Source: Amyelois transitella
Taxonomy: Eukaryota > Arthropoda > Insecta > Lepidoptera > Pyralidae
Assembly: GCF_032362555.1 (NCBI RefSeq)
Contig: NC_083514.1
Location: 9,223,001 to 9,287,000 of the forward strand
Direction: 5' to 3'
DNA: 64,000 bases
Position 1 is the stretch's first letter. Each line of letters begins with the position of its first letter. This document shows, in pieces, positions 30,101-39,865 of the stretch. The notes beneath the pieces were generated by a model. It searched no databases, was not told where the DNA came from, and saw only the letters and a program-made list of their open reading frames with translations. The translations under genes were made by a program, and so were the position numbers.

Positions 30101-33100
30101 CAGTCTCGCTTCCCGTTGTATTTGCTAATCCGACGACGGTTGACTCAACTCACTATTTGTTTACTATTTATCATTACATATTAATGTAACGTTCATTCAT
30201 TATTTATTCCCATGAGTGTGACTATACTGTAGCTAAACCATCTATTCAACAACTCAAGATTTACATAGTTTGTTTTTTATTTATTTTTTTGATCCTAATA
30301 CTACAGGTTTTTCTATATTGTGTTATTTTGTCCAGAAAGTACAGCCTTGGCCAAAAGTTTTAGGCACCCCCAACTTTTATTAAAATAATGAAGTAAAACT
30401 ACTTTTATTTTCTATATTTATTTATTTCTTAAAAATTAAGTTAATATAAACAAGAAAAGCTTATAATCTAGTAGGTCCACCTTTAGATTTTATTGCAGCA
30501 CTGATTCGAGCTGGCATGCTGCGTACTAACTTTGTACACTCATTCCTAGAAATACTGTTCCATTCTTGAACTAATGCATTTTTAATGCAGTTTTTGATCA
30601 AATACTATGCTCCTTGATCCTCTGCTTTAAAATACCCCAAAGATGCTCAATTGGGTTGAGGTCTGGAGACTGCGCCGGCCAATCCAACACCTCAATATTA
30701 TTTTCAAGAAACCAACGCATCACAGTCCCTGACTTATGACACTGTGCGTTGTCTTGCTGAAAAATGACAGCGTCTAGGTTGGTGTCACCGTAAATGCTTG
30801 TTAGCGATGGCATTAGAGACGTTTCGAGTACTTGGATGCACTTTTCACTGTTCATACGACATTCGCCAACAAACATTTCACCAACGCCATCGGCAGCCAT
30901 GCAGCCCCAGATCATAATGCTACCTCCGCCGTGCTTGCCAGTAGGTACAACGCAATCTGCATGGTATTCTGCGCCCATACGTCGCCTCACAAAGGTCACA
31001 CCCGGTGTCCCAAAAACCTAGTTGAGGAAAAAACAACACCAATTAGGAAATTGATTATAATTTGTATTATAAGAGTGGAACTAAAAAGGAAACGTTCTTA
31101 ATTATAAGAAAACTACTAGAATTGATTCACCTTAAAGTTAGATTCATCAGACAACACCACATTAGCCCAATCTTCCTCTGTGAAATGTTGTTACTGTAAA
31201 GCTATTCTAGGCGCTTCTTTTAATTAGTTTCTGACAGCCTAGGATTCTTCCTGGCTTTGCACCCTTTCAGGCCTGCTTCCCCGAGTCTTCTTCTGTCGGT
31301 TCGCGAACTTATTGACTTTCCAGCTTCATCTGACAAGGCAGCAGCAAGCGCGGATGAAGTTTTTTTCCTATTTTTCAGTGACTCTCGAACCAATTTTCTA
31401 TCTTCGCGATCCGTGGTCACACGTTTTCGGCCTGCTCGTGGTTTGTCGTCGTGGGTACCGGTCTCGGCAAACCGTTTGACGGCAGACTGTACAGCGCAAC
31501 GCGAACATTTCACCAACTTGGCGATTTCTTTCTGGGATCGCCCTTGTTCGTGTAAAAGTTCAATTTTCACTCGATTTTCAATAGTAATTTTACTTTTTTT
31601 GGGCATTTTAAAATTAATATGATGTCAATTTGTCGCTCAAAAAAAATGACAGCTCGTTTACTAGTTGAAGTCTAGAACACAACTGGTCATAAAATCACTG
31701 ATGAGATTACAAAAAACTGAAATCTTTTGTTTTCGTTGACCAGGGTTTTTCATGACCTCAAAATATGCCACCTACTGTGCCAGGTAACGTTTTATGACCC
31801 TGACAATACATTAAAGTAAGTATTTATTCATTGTTTCAATAGTAAACATGCATTGTGTATTTTTAAGGGGTGCCTAAAACTTTTGGCCAAGGCTGTACTT
31901 TATCTAGGTTGTTAACCAGGTTACTGTTTTTACTTAAACACAGAGAAACTGTCATCTTTTCCTATCTAAAAATAAAGTTTAATCACTTCGACTAAAGATG
32001 CTCGTATAAAGAATACAAATACAGTTAGTAGGTATATGTTTACTATTCGCGTATTAATTGTCCTAGACTTAACGCCACAGTCTGCCAAAGTAAAATTGGC
32101 ATCAATAAAAACTGTATAATGTGAACGTTCTAAGCGGTAGATACGCATTATTATGTAACATTGCACCTTGTTGATACTTTAGAAGGCAATCAACCCTAGG
32201 GAATTCATTATATCCACGTCTTGGTCTATTTATGTACTTCCGTGCACTCAAAATAAACTATGACTATCCTCATTGATTAGACGCATGAAATTTATCTAGT
32301 TGGCTTGGTCGTGAGCGTACGATGCATTAGGTAAATACTGCTTATCGACCAAGCGGAGTAGACTGAAATTACAGATCTGCTTAAAAACGCACTTTCACTC
32401 CCTAGTTTAACCGATAAACTGACAGATTATTTGAGTGAATGATGAAACGTTGTAGGTAAATGGAGGCGTTATCTTTCAACAATCAGATCGATATAGAGGT
32501 ATGTGAGTAAGATATAAGAGTAAAAAAACTAAATGAGTTGTTACTGCTGATACCCATTTCCCTTACCTCCGCAACCTTTGCGGGAAACCTGCCACATCTT
32601 GGTGCCTGAGTGTGCAGGTTTCCTCACGATGTTTTCCCTCACCGTAAGAGCTTCTTTAGCTACTCTGGGAGAAAACTTTATACGTACTGTGGCCATACCT
32701 TATCGTATGTGGTCCATTATACCATGTCATATATATAAAGAAAAAGATGTAGTCTCTGACTACCCCTCCGGGAAAGTAGTGTGATTTTATGTATGTATGT
32801 ATGTACAAAGAAAAAGGATCAATATTTTATGAAATTTAGGAGTTAAACTACTTACGTAGATACATAGCACCCGCAAAAGCTAGAATTTATTTCTTAATGA
32901 ACTAAGGAATAGGTCCAATCCATATCTTTCCCATGGATATCGAAAAAGGCGACTAAGGGATAGGCTAAGAAACTTGCGATTATTTTTATGCGATGGACTA
33001 GCAACCAGTCACTATTTGAATCTCATTCTATCATTAAGGCAAACAGCTGAACGTGGCCTATCATTATTTGCAAGACTGTTAACTCTGTCTACCCCGCAAG

Positions 33101-35783
33101 GGATACAGACATGACTATATGTATGTATCACCTAAGGAAATAAATGCTTTCCATTTTTTTTATTATTCAATGATAAAATTTTATTATGAAGTGGTAAGTA
33201 CTTGTTTACAAAAATCCCATACAATGAATGGGGAGTTCGGAGCAAACATTTGTCTTACCTTGTACGTATTGCAGATATGACGGGTTGGCAAGGCCCTGTG
33301 ACCCAGTTAGAAAGAATTGTCAGGAAATGGACCGTTTGTTTTCGAGGTCAATTTGTGGTATACTATTGTGGGTCTTTAAAATTCTATCATTTCTTTGAAT
33401 AAGAAACGCCGCCGCGTGTGAGATAAACTCAAAAAGTTACGGTTGTATTTTAGGATTTTTACGAAGTGATACAGGAATTACGGATAAAAGTTTAGGTAAA
33501 GCTCTGTCTACACATTTATGAAGACAGCGTGTGAAAGTATCTTAACATGCAATATTAAAACTGTTATAATGATCACAGAAATACGTACATATAATCACGT
33601 CTCTATCTCTTGCAGGGTGAGACAGTGGCAAGTCTTGAAAAGACTGAAAGGTCATGATCAGCTGCTTTATGATGGAATTGAGATTCAAATAGCGACAGGT
33701 GGCTAGCCCATCGCCTACAAGAGGAATACCAAGTTTATAAGCCTATCCTTTAGTCGTCTTTTACAACATCGGATTTAGATAAAATTTTGTACGAACATTA
33801 ATAAACATTATTAAATATCGTTTTTTCTTAGGACGGGAGCTTTGCTCTGGGAAAAAACTAGTTACAAAAAATATTGTAATATCTATGTGTCCAACGGTAT
33901 ACTATACCCAGATGGCATTTTCAACCTTTTCTTTGGGCGTTGTCCAAAGGTCGGAAAACACAGGAGTGGCCTAATTTATTCTTGACATCTAGGTATCGTG
34001 ACAGACGAAAATGTTGATAAATTGAGTCGTGTTCACCGTGGTAAGGGCGATAAAGGGCATCCTAATGGAACGTGCCTTAATCTGGGTCTAACAACTTGAG
34101 AAAGAGGTCGGAGAAAATTTAATTCGAATAATATATATCAAAGAACTAGGAAAGGAAAATTTGTAGAAAGCAGTTCGTGGGCTGAAGGCAAAAAGTCGGA
34201 AAATATTTCCGTTTCATCTTTTACTCGGTATGTTTTTGATCAAATTCGGTTTGTCATTATGGATGTAAAAGTCGTAGGTACGGTCGGGGACTGATAAATC
34301 TTATCATTTCTTCCAAAAAATTGTAAGTAGGTATGGTTAGTTGAGACTGCCGTTGATAGTACATCAAATTTTAATTTATGAAGTTTTGCGATCAAAAATT
34401 TGCAATATTAGTTAAGTTACATATTTTTTTTTAATAGTGAGATGTGATTACAATATGCCAAATAACTATTAAACCGTTATTTTTGTTCCAGAATAACCTA
34501 GTAAAATACTAATCTCAGTTTTTCAATTAACCTTGGCAACATCATATTAATAATGTAATTTCATCTAATTTCCTTTCCCGCTAAGTAATTATCTTTCTTA
34601 ACTAGATAAGTTTCCTAATAGTTTTAAAACAATCATCTAAAAGAGGGATGTAACATGATTTGATTATCTATGGTATCCACCTACTTACTTAGGTACCTTA
34701 GGTTTATACCTACCTACTTTACATAGAAGGATTACCTATGTAGTTAGGAAGATTAATAATTACGTGAATGGACGAATAAAGTCGATACAACTCTTTTGCA
34801 TAAATAGAAAATAGGAAATAAAACATTTATCAGTATTTTTAGTGTAAGTCACAATATAGGTACACATTCTTCAGCGTAGCGTTAGCTCCTTTTGGCCAAA
34901 AACATCCAACTGCTTTTTCCAAGACTCCGTTATCGTGATGACAATAATTAAACTTTTCTTAGGAAGTTATATAAAAATACAAAGAAGTCGAAGGTGCGTT
35001 AAAATTAATATTATGTTAAGCGATGCTAATTTCGGCACGTAAAGGCAAATGAACCGCAAAATGAGACTGAAGTTGCGTTGAGTCATCTCTAAAGGTTTGG
35101 TTGCAATATTTTTTTTTATTTTTCTTTTTAATAATTTAATGAGAACTGTATATAAATTGATGTGCTTACATTTTATAGGGAACAGACTCCCAAGCTCGCA
35201 AATGACTTGTTCGTACTTCTCAAAATGACTTAACCCTTACCGTTCCCGGCCGAACTTTTTGCCTGGGACATATCTGCATCCATGGTCCGCTTACTAGGTA
35301 TTTGTATTTGTTAGATATTCTTTATGAACCTTTGACATAGTTTTATGTGTGAGACAAATGTTATAAGTTATTTCTTTACTTTTATTTCACGCATATATCG
35401 CACTTATTACTTTTTAACTGTTACTTTTATAATACCGTTGATGTCAACGGATATTACAATCCAATTTCTTTATAAATGCAGAATAGGTATAACGTATATG
35501 TACTTCCTTTTTACAATCTCTTTATGGTATTTTCGTGATGCAACGAGCAGTTTAATGACTACGAAACATGAACACATGAACTGAAACTTTTGAGCAATAG
35601 GTATATTAGCTAATACCATCACGAACAATAAGCGGGGCAATGTTCTTATGTTTTATTTAGAACTTGCTGTGCCCGCGACTTCGTCCGCGTGGAACAGAGA
35701 TTTTGGGCATCATTGAAGCCCTCAAAGATGAATAATTTTCTCATTTCCCATTATTTCTTTGCCTCTATAGTTGCAGCGTGACG

Positions 35784-35829
<46 letters not shown>

Positions 35830-38398
35830 CCTAAAGCCTTCCTCGATAAATGGTCTATTCAACGCAAAAAGAATTTTTCAAATAGAACCAGTAGTTCCTG
35901 AGATTAGCGCGTTCAAACAAACAAACTCTTCAGCTTTATAATATTAGTATAGATTTAAATTATTTTATTAACTAGGTACATCAGAGACCGACACTGGGTT
36001 TGTGCTATTGGTAATAATGGTATTACCCATTTAAGGAAGGATTGCACTTTTGAAATTAATATTTAGATCAGGTGAATATTATGCATGCTGAATAATACCA
36101 ATTCGTTAAAGAAATATTGCACTTGTGAATAAAATATTAGTACTTACGACAGGAAGATATAACAGCATCGTGAATCTTATGATAAAATTGAGCTGAAAGA
36201 TTTAGCAAATAGGGATGATGTTGAACAGGTAAATATATATATCCTTAAGCGACTTCATCATACAAACTTCATGTTCAATACGCAAATAGTATTAAACTGG
36301 CTCTAACAGTTTACACGCTTTCTAGTCAATGACCTGTAGAATCTAGAATTCTTGTTGTTTAAATGGTTTTTCAGGGGGCTCTTCTTGCTACGTTGATAGC
36401 TATGTGTGAGTATAAATTCAAAGGAGTTCATTGGCAGCGAAGAAAATACAATGGGTGAGTCAGCTGCTTCTCTTTCCATGAGCCTGGAGCTTGTTTCACA
36501 GAGAAGTAATGTAGTGTAATAAATTTAATGGATTATATATAAATAATTCGATAAATGTATGGACACAATACAATACGAGTAATTAAATTCGATTTGTCAC
36601 ACTTACAAAAATCTGTTTTAATTTTTTCGATTTACGTGGTCACGCTATACAATTTTCCATTTATGGCGTACAAAAAAGGTTAAGGTACTCATTAATTAAT
36701 TAAAATCAAAAGCCTCTTTCCTGTTGGAACAAGTTAACTGAGTCAGACTTGGATACATAATTAAACTCACGATTAGCGTGGGCAGACACAGTTGGATACA
36801 GATCGGAAAGGTTCGTATTTTGTTCTTTTAATGCTAAAATCCTTTTATATTCTATCCTTAAAAACTTCATTGTGTTCTTTTTATTTTAAGAATGTTTTTT
36901 TTTGTTTCACAGGTTTTGTACAGCCGGAGTCTTTGAAGATCAAATTGGTTATTTAGCGTTCAATTTCTGTGGATCTATTTTCTACAAGGCCTTCCTCTTC
37001 GTATGTAGGGCTACCAATTTTGTTTGACTGTTTATTGCTTATAGATTTTTTCTCAAAAAAAATTATAATCTAAATAGAATCTGTTGCGTGATCTTGGTCT
37101 TTATGACCACGATTCCTGAGCTGGAAAGTTAGGTAATTATTTCTTGTAATAAGCATTCTGTTCCTAATCTATATTAATTTTGAATTTTAGCAGTTGCTTA
37201 ATGTACATGATCACAATTATCATGCGCACTAATCTTAACGAAGGCTTTGACTATCAAAAATATGCGTAGGTATCTGGAACGCCATTGTGATAAGACCGGT
37301 CTATGGTGGTTAAAACTATAGGCCATGGGAATACGACACAAAAGAAGTTGCTATAAATCCTAAAATTCTGTAGTCGGTGACCCTGCTCGTGTCTAAATTA
37401 CACATGAATCGGATTCAATCGTATATTCATTTAGGTACCTATCTTATCTCAGTGGTAACTGGGTTTTTGGGGCACATAGACTTCAGTGAATTTGTTTACT
37501 TCCTTATTGTAAATTGATCATGAATGATTATTATTTTTTGTAATAAGAGAATGAGGTTAAATGATTAATAGTAGTTGCAAACATAACTTTTCGAGAATAT
37601 GACAATTTGCGCATATAAGTCCAGCTCTTATGAATATATGATGAGAATAAGAGTAAGAACATAATAGGATCTTCCCTCTCAAATAAGGTATTGTTAATAT
37701 GAAAAAAAATTGGTTAATCACAATTAAGTACAATATAATTGAACAGAAATTAGAAAAAAAAATTGCTAAAACAAAAGAAGAATGCACGAATTGTGCAAAT
37801 GGATTCGTGAAAGGTTGTTTTTTGTATGTAAGTAGGAATGTATCTACTACCGAAGTTTTGATGCGTAGCGTAGCTAAATAAAGAAGAAACATTGCATTTC
37901 AACCAAGATCTACACACCAACCAAACTAAACAAGCGAAGGACTCACTCACACACGCGCAAGAAAATCAATACACGCAAGATAGGTACAAAGGCATCAACA
38001 GAAACAGCTGATCGGCGTGAAAACAAGAACTAATGAAGACTTACCACTTTTCCTGTTTCTCAGAGTTATTATAGTTAGTTAAAGCAGGATATCTGTAATA
38101 AGAAAATCAAGCTTTACACTCCACACACAAAATCCAATAAGAATAATATACCTAACATATAATCTATTGCTATATTATAGATTGTTAGTTTGGGATCTAG
38201 CTGTGTACTTGTTTGTACGTATATAAGTACCTATGTAACGTTATTTCGTTGCGCTAAACCGCACTCGAACAAAGAAATAATTTGTTTTGCAACTCACCTC
38301 TGCGCGGTGCATTCGAGCACTTTTTTCTTCTCCCATCCTTCTTGAGTTTTGACCCACTCTTCACCTGGCGATCGCCAGTCTTTTGAAATAAAAGGCAT
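15171..38398 (-). CDS. FBXO32: F-box protein of the FBXO25/FBXO32 (atrogin-1) family
   Basis: Eight coding exons in transcript order: 38398..38298, 19575..19481, 18871..18689, 18046..17865, 17156..17064, 16882..16719, 15834..15726, 15266..15171. Together 1023 bp, 340 residues (human 355), with every phase matching. The N-terminus MPFISKDWRSPGEEWVKTQE is the family signature. LDFSSAVRDVRRFNYICALLELL is in the helical middle, the F-box LHDLPEECIREILLRIADHRDL lies at about residues 196-240, and the C-terminal module WRELVSFHFT...DWKKTFHQL...LCRHCKCLFW...GHPC ends in VPPAAFLKFFSL. Family role: substrate receptor of SCF ubiquitin ligases through Skp1, nuclear/cytoplasmic, linked to muscle protein turnover in vertebrates. 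The exon-2 donor is chosen as gtagtg at 19480 because the stronger-looking gtaagt four bases earlier would break the frame. A degenerate duplicate of exon 4 lies in intron 4. Intron 1 is 18.7 kb. Confidence 0.9.
15353..15466 (-). mobile_element. SINE-A 3' half in FBXO32 intron 7
   Basis: Antisense (catacacacatatcatcacg, tttgcggggtagacagagcc), truncated after ttgagatctaat. Confidence 0.75.
16322..16442. mobile_element. Foldback element P, copy 2, in FBXO32 intron 6
   Basis: aaactatcgctgtttcgctt and the inverted gtgaaacgaaacagcg are present, with the border gtgccatgctacgggggctg. Arms are diverged compared with copy 1. Confidence 0.65.
17461..17535 (-). pseudogene. Degenerate duplicate of FBXO32 exon 4 (3' part)
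   Basis: Read on the - strand it encodes FWCHHDHAIAKTKDIANSTR-IQK against LWGHHDHAIARINDIANSIR-IQE at the end of the real exon 17865..18046. Nucleotide similarity stops abruptly upstream of the Trp codon. The donor is altered: the real exon ends CAG GAG|gtatgt, the copy ends CAG AA|gttagg or has no GT at the equivalent position, so the next exon would be read out of phase. It lies in intron 4, 330 bp downstream of the original. Confidence 0.72.
17583..17826 (-). mobile_element. SINE-A copy, near full length, in FBXO32 intron 4
   Basis: catacatataatcacgtctg at the left, ggtgccgggaaccacacgg at the right; it separates exon 4 from its degenerate duplicate. Confidence 0.85.
18520..18646 (-). mobile_element. 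Unclassified LINE 3' end, in FBXO32 intron 3
   Basis: On the - strand: ggctggaagagatcccactt, gataagcccgcctttgtac, aataaag, then (TTAC)n. Related ends lie at 19835-19905, 52350-52447 and 55365-55500; the 'gagattgc...gataagtccgcctttg' pattern is common in lepidopteran LINE 3' ends, clade not decided. Confidence 0.6.
19481..19575 (-). CDS. FBXO32: FBXO32 second coding exon
   Basis: Acceptor tcttttgtctccag before 19575 is strong. The exon reads NQDGEDGDKSNDLTARVPP then HCHITIKCTREV. The acidic linker is poorly conserved in the family, but position and phase fit. The donor is the uncertain point (19481 against 19485). Confidence 0.7.
19835..19905 (+). mobile_element. Unclassified LINE 3' end fragment
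   Basis: ctggaagagattgcataacg followed by aaggccgccttttgtac; short and diverged. Confidence 0.45.
20658..20902 (-). mobile_element. Helitron-like non-autonomous element
   Basis: On the - strand it begins A|TCTTATAGG and ends ACAGCTAG|T, the Helitron rule of insertion between A and T with a CTAG end. The interior phrase gaaccggtcaagccgtttcg is typical of short lepidopteran repeats. Confidence 0.6.
21350..21558 (+). mobile_element. Lep1-type Helitron, 209 bp
   Basis: A|TCCTACTAATATTATAAATG start and CATCTAG|T end. Contains the usual tcacgcaacaaattctgaac, accatgaaatttggtatg and ggacgaagtcg. Confidence 0.85.
21655..21845 (+). mobile_element. SINE-A copy, 3' two thirds, diverged
   Basis: cttgggattctttttgaggcg, gctgaacgtggcccttcagg, then aagggataaaaacctgattatatgtatg. 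Confidence 0.65.
23114..23280 (-). mobile_element. SINE-A 3' part
   Basis: Antisense catacatatagtcacgtc, attgcgggatagacagggcc, ggttgtcagcccatcgcc; head missing. Confidence 0.75.
23950..24055. other. GC-rich CpG-dense island in FBXO32 intron 1
   Basis: About 100 bp of strongly GC-rich sequence (ccccgcgcggggctcacccc, ccgccgcaccgtagccgctg) inside AT-rich intron. It includes a perfect ccccgcgcgggg palindrome. Function unknown; it could be an alternative 5' exon or promoter, or a repeat fragment. Confidence 0.45.
24310..24337. repeat. Perfect hairpin, 13-bp arms
   Basis: ggttccgtagcca-aa-tggctacggaacc. I recall this motif as widespread in lepidopteran repeats. Confidence 0.7.
25753..26991. mobile_element. 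Inverted-repeat DNA element, 1.24 kb, unclassified
   Basis: Ends taattgagtcatctagtatc-aaagtccgctaaaa and, on the other strand, taattgaggcgtctagtttc-aaagtccgctaaaa agree at all but about five of 35 positions. Shorter variants of the same motif recur inside (tttttagcggattctgaagt near 26783, attttagcgggatttgc near 26813, tttaaagggagtttgaaac near 25990). The interior is AT-rich and has one small ORF on the - strand. Target duplication not resolved. Confidence 0.62.
26553..26660 (-). CDS. Small ORF inside the inverted-repeat element
   Basis: 35 residues: MENLVQFVQKCDPKEARKKL then RDIPSWKRTKETRKL. It is highly charged, and the stop may be avoided by a splice donor (ACT|gtaggt) just before it. I do not recognise the family; it could be the first exon of a transposase whose rest has been deleted, or chance. 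Confidence 0.3.
   Translation of the reverse strand: MENLVQFVQKCDPKEARKKLRDIPSWKRTKETRKL
27884..27966 (-). mobile_element. RTE-like LINE, 3'-terminal fragment
   Basis: Reverse strand: gggaagtggaaagatgaagt, ctctgcgtag, ..., aaggaaggaggcgtgaacg. Same end as the LINE at 51.4 kb with about 25 extra bases in the middle. Confidence 0.6.
28690..28815 (-). mobile_element. tRNA-SINE-C remnant
   Basis: aggatcacggtggaagaaca, ccccaggttctccagagacg, gcaaccggggactatag resemble the 3' part of the tRNA-derived SINE at 43.6-43.9 kb. Confidence 0.4.
28841..29073 (+). mobile_element. SINE-A copy, full length, with LINE inserted at its tail
   Basis: Sense; gtgccgtgtggttcccggca to ccccacaagggatatagac. The LINE copy begins right after the tail, and the duplicated target starts within the tail's ATG. 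Confidence 0.88.
29074..29943 (+). mobile_element. RTE-like LINE, 5'-truncated copy with 16-bp target duplication
   Basis: atgaatgaatttattt occurs at 29074-29089 and again at 29928-29943, directly after the (TATG)n tail. Between them lies an almost exact copy of 50604-51440 of the longer LINE in this window; only a few substitutions are seen (for example gtaaac for gtgaac). The first 13 bases after the left duplication (tacacatttgaag) do not align co-linearly. Confidence 0.92.
29104..29931 (+). pseudogene. LINE reverse transcriptase, C-terminal fragment (RT end to C-terminus)
   Basis: Open frame from just after the YADD position of RT (ILASSAEELQEMVNCMHEAL) to the C-terminal region with VYLGSKFTSDGKYDSDIERR and LMYGSESWVWQKKHESRINA; an internal ATG lies at 29146. 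A 22-bp deletion between two ggaaagagg copies near the end shifts the frame, so the last residues become GKRRDFMYVCMYV. Without the palm core it cannot be an active enzyme. Confidence 0.9.
29944..30341. other. Intronic spacer between LINE copy and Tc1 element
   Basis: AT-rich, no repeat recognised. Confidence 0.4.
30342..31895 (-). mobile_element. Tc1-like (Tc1/mariner, DD34E) transposon, 1554 bp
   Basis: Perfect 29-bp terminal inverted repeats: 30342-30370 begins cagccttggccaaaagtttt and 31867-31895 is its reverse complement. Flanked by TA on both sides (30340-30341, 31896-31897), the expected target duplication. The transposase gene is on the - strand. The perfect inverted repeats argue for a fairly recent copy although the gene is already broken. 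Confidence 0.94.
30461..31606 (-). pseudogene. Tc1-like transposase, broken
   Basis: Starts MPKKSKITIENRVKIELLHE with a helix-turn-helix region (GRSQKEIAKLVKCSRCAVQ, about residues 21-45). Stops at 31220-31222, and a second stop plus a frameshift follow before the first catalytic Asp (VVLSDESNFK, about 31150). A GT-AG intron-like insert (31018-31130) then separates NFK from VFGTPGVTFVRRR. The second Asp is in IFQQDNAQCHK and the Glu in SPDLNPIEHLWG, with exactly 34 residues between them, i.e. DD34E. Near 30600 a one-base shift moves the last 45 or so residues (ending IKSKGGPTRL) to another frame. No functional product is expected. Confidence 0.92.
32480..32740 (+). mobile_element. tRNA-SINE-C remnant
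   Basis: caggtttcctcacgatgttttccctcaccgtaag is shared with the copy at 43.77 kb; the flanks are eroded. Confidence 0.45.
32741..32805 (+). mobile_element. RTE-like LINE, 3'-terminal fragment
   Basis: gtagtctctgactacccctc, cgggaaagtagtgtgatttt, then (ATGT)n. Confidence 0.75.
32900..33131 (+). mobile_element. SINE-A copy, head eroded
   Basis: tctttcccatggatatcgaa, ggcgactaagggataggct, accccgcaagggatacagac, atgtatgtat. Confidence 0.8.
33583..33775 (-). mobile_element. SINE-A copy, diverged, head missing
   Basis: Antisense cgtacatataatcacgtctc, cttgcagggtgagacag, ggtggctagcccatcgcc, agtcgtcttttacaacatcg. Confidence 0.72.
35663..35953 (-). mobile_element. Lep1-type Helitron with internal (TA)n
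   Basis: On the - strand A|TCTATACTAATATTATAAAG to GTCGCGGGCACAGCAAG (CTAG end mutated). A run of about 20 TA units (35788-35828) interrupts the interior. Confidence 0.8.
38298..38398 (-). CDS. FBXO32: FBXO32 first coding exon
   Basis: Start codon at 38398..38396; 33 codons plus two bases, ending CAG AG|gtgagt. Joining to 19575 completes an Arg codon exactly. The dinucleotide-rich upstream sequence 38400-38660 is presumably 5'UTR and promoter. Confidence 0.88.
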
Positions 38399-39596
38399 TG
38401 TTACACAAAACACAACAAAGTTAGACGCGTGCGATGCGTCGTCACCGCACGGGTTAACACGAACGACGCAAAAGTGGATTTGACGGACGCGACGCGAGCA
38501 ACGCAATGTTTGCGAGTGCGGGCTCGATTCAATGCAAATGTGAAAGAGAGAGACGAAACTATGTTTAGATAAAGACGAATGTGCGCAGTGCGCGTGGATT
38601 TTGTTGTGGTTTTTGTACAAACGTCAGAAACAGCTGTTGTTTTATTTAATTTCAATAAACAAAAGATAGTAGGACCTACTTACTGCTCGTGTGTGTATAA
38701 CACACACAAGCATGTTAAGACCATACGGTAGTGGTAGGGGTAGACAGAGTCGGTGATTCCAAGACGGATGTCATTGAGATCCAGTTAAATGCATAAATGT
38801 TGCTAAAATCACAAGTTGAAAAGCCTTTCCTTGATTATTTTTATATATTGATTATTTTTTTAGAAAATACGTGGGAAGAAAAGTAACTCTCTAACAAATA
38901 TCCTTGGAATATTTCAGTACCCTTCCATTTTTTTCTAACTGATTTAATAATTATTATAGGAAAAAAGGCTTCTTAAGGCAATTTTTTTAAATATATATTT
39001 TGGTTTTGAGTCATCAGTTGTTCGTAATGTAGGTAAACCAAGTTTGAACTCATTACCCAACTTAAACGAATTTTTATTTAGGTAACTAGGTAGCTATAAC
39101 ATACCTACTCTTTTCCTTTCTTCTTTTCATTTGCTCTTATAATGTGTATGTCTAACCTATCTCTGTAAGTATTTATTGTATTAATATTAATGTCAGTTTA
39201 TTTAAAGAAATGTATTTATGGTCTATAGTATTATGGGTAACAAATTTTCTTGATATTCTCTTACTACCTCAAATTCTCTCTTCATGAAAGCTTTGCTTAT
39301 GCTACATATCTCTGATGCCATCCCATCAGGCTATCCCATAGATGTAAATTAAATATATAATGTGGTAGCTACCATGTCAAATTTGTAGCATCACCGTTAT
39401 CATTGAATGTGCGCATGGTCGCATGAACATGAACATCTTTGCTTACGATTTTAGTTTCTTTATTCTGACATTGACTGATGTATTCTTCAGTTCCCTTTTT
39501 CCGGTTCCATTCAATTCAATCGATTTTATTCAACTTCATTCATTCACTTTTGGTGCAGTTTGTAGGTTATTTTGTGGATTTGATTTGGTCTTCGTG
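38399..39596. promoter_or_regulatory. Divergent intergenic region FBXO32 / COA3-TFB1M
   Basis: 1.2 kb between start codons on opposite strands. The FBXO32 side (38400-38660) is CpG-rich; the COA3 side is AT-rich. A possible SINE-A remnant (ggggtagacagagtcgg) lies near 38737. Core promoter elements not identified. Confidence 0.45.
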
Positions 39597-39863
39597 ATGG
39601 GGGATTCAACATTCAAACCCAAAATAAATAGCGCTGGAAAGCAGGATCCCATCCTTAAAAAGGCCGAGCTAGACTACATGAAAATAATTGAGGAGAAGAA
39701 TCGCGAACGAGTCCAAAAGTTGCAACAAATTGGAAGACGAAATAGGTTCACTGGATTGGCTATTGGAGCAGGAGTGTTTAGTATTTATTTATATTCTATA
39801 TTTGCCATAAAACAGGAAACTTTCCTGGACGATTTTAACGAACCTGCGAAAATCCAGCAGTAG
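39597..39863 (+). CDS. COA3: Cytochrome c oxidase assembly factor 3 (CCDC56), first cistron
   Basis: Intronless, 88 residues from the ATG at 39597 (MGDSTFKPKINSAGKQDPIL). It has a charged coiled-coil-like stretch YMKIIEEKNRERVQKLQQIG (about 27-46), then one membrane span FTGLAIGAGVFSIYLYSIFA-I (51-71) and a short tail ending EPAKIQQ. Family: inner-membrane factor that stabilises newly made COX1 during complex IV assembly. The reading frame is open further upstream (to 39423), but that part is hydrophobic, unlike the family, and probably 5'UTR. The stop TAG is followed by AA and the ATG of TFB1M, with no room for a promoter, so both are likely on one mRNA. From memory, the same pairing is described for Drosophila. 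Confidence 0.9.
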   Translation: MGDSTFKPKINSAGKQDPILKKAELDYMKIIEEKNRERVQKLQQIGRRNRFTGLAIGAGVFSIYLYSIFAIKQETFLDDFNEPAKIQQ

Positions 39864-39865
39864 AA

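Larger units (their letters stand above)
19576..38297 (-). other. FBXO32 intron 1, 18.7 kb
   Basis: Bounded by donor AG|gtgagt at 38297 and acceptor tgtctccag at 19576. Besides the elements listed separately, unannotated parts at 19.9-20.6, 22.0-23.1, 24.4-25.7, 27.0-27.8, 33.8-35.6 and 36.0-38.2 kb show only AT-rich sequence with short microsatellites and no recognisable gene; two possible small + strand exons are described under findings. Confidence 0.75.

Noticed and set aside
39423-39596. N-terminal extension of COA3
   Set aside because: The frame is open, but the segment is hydrophobic, unlike the family, and the ATG at 39597 gives the usual length.
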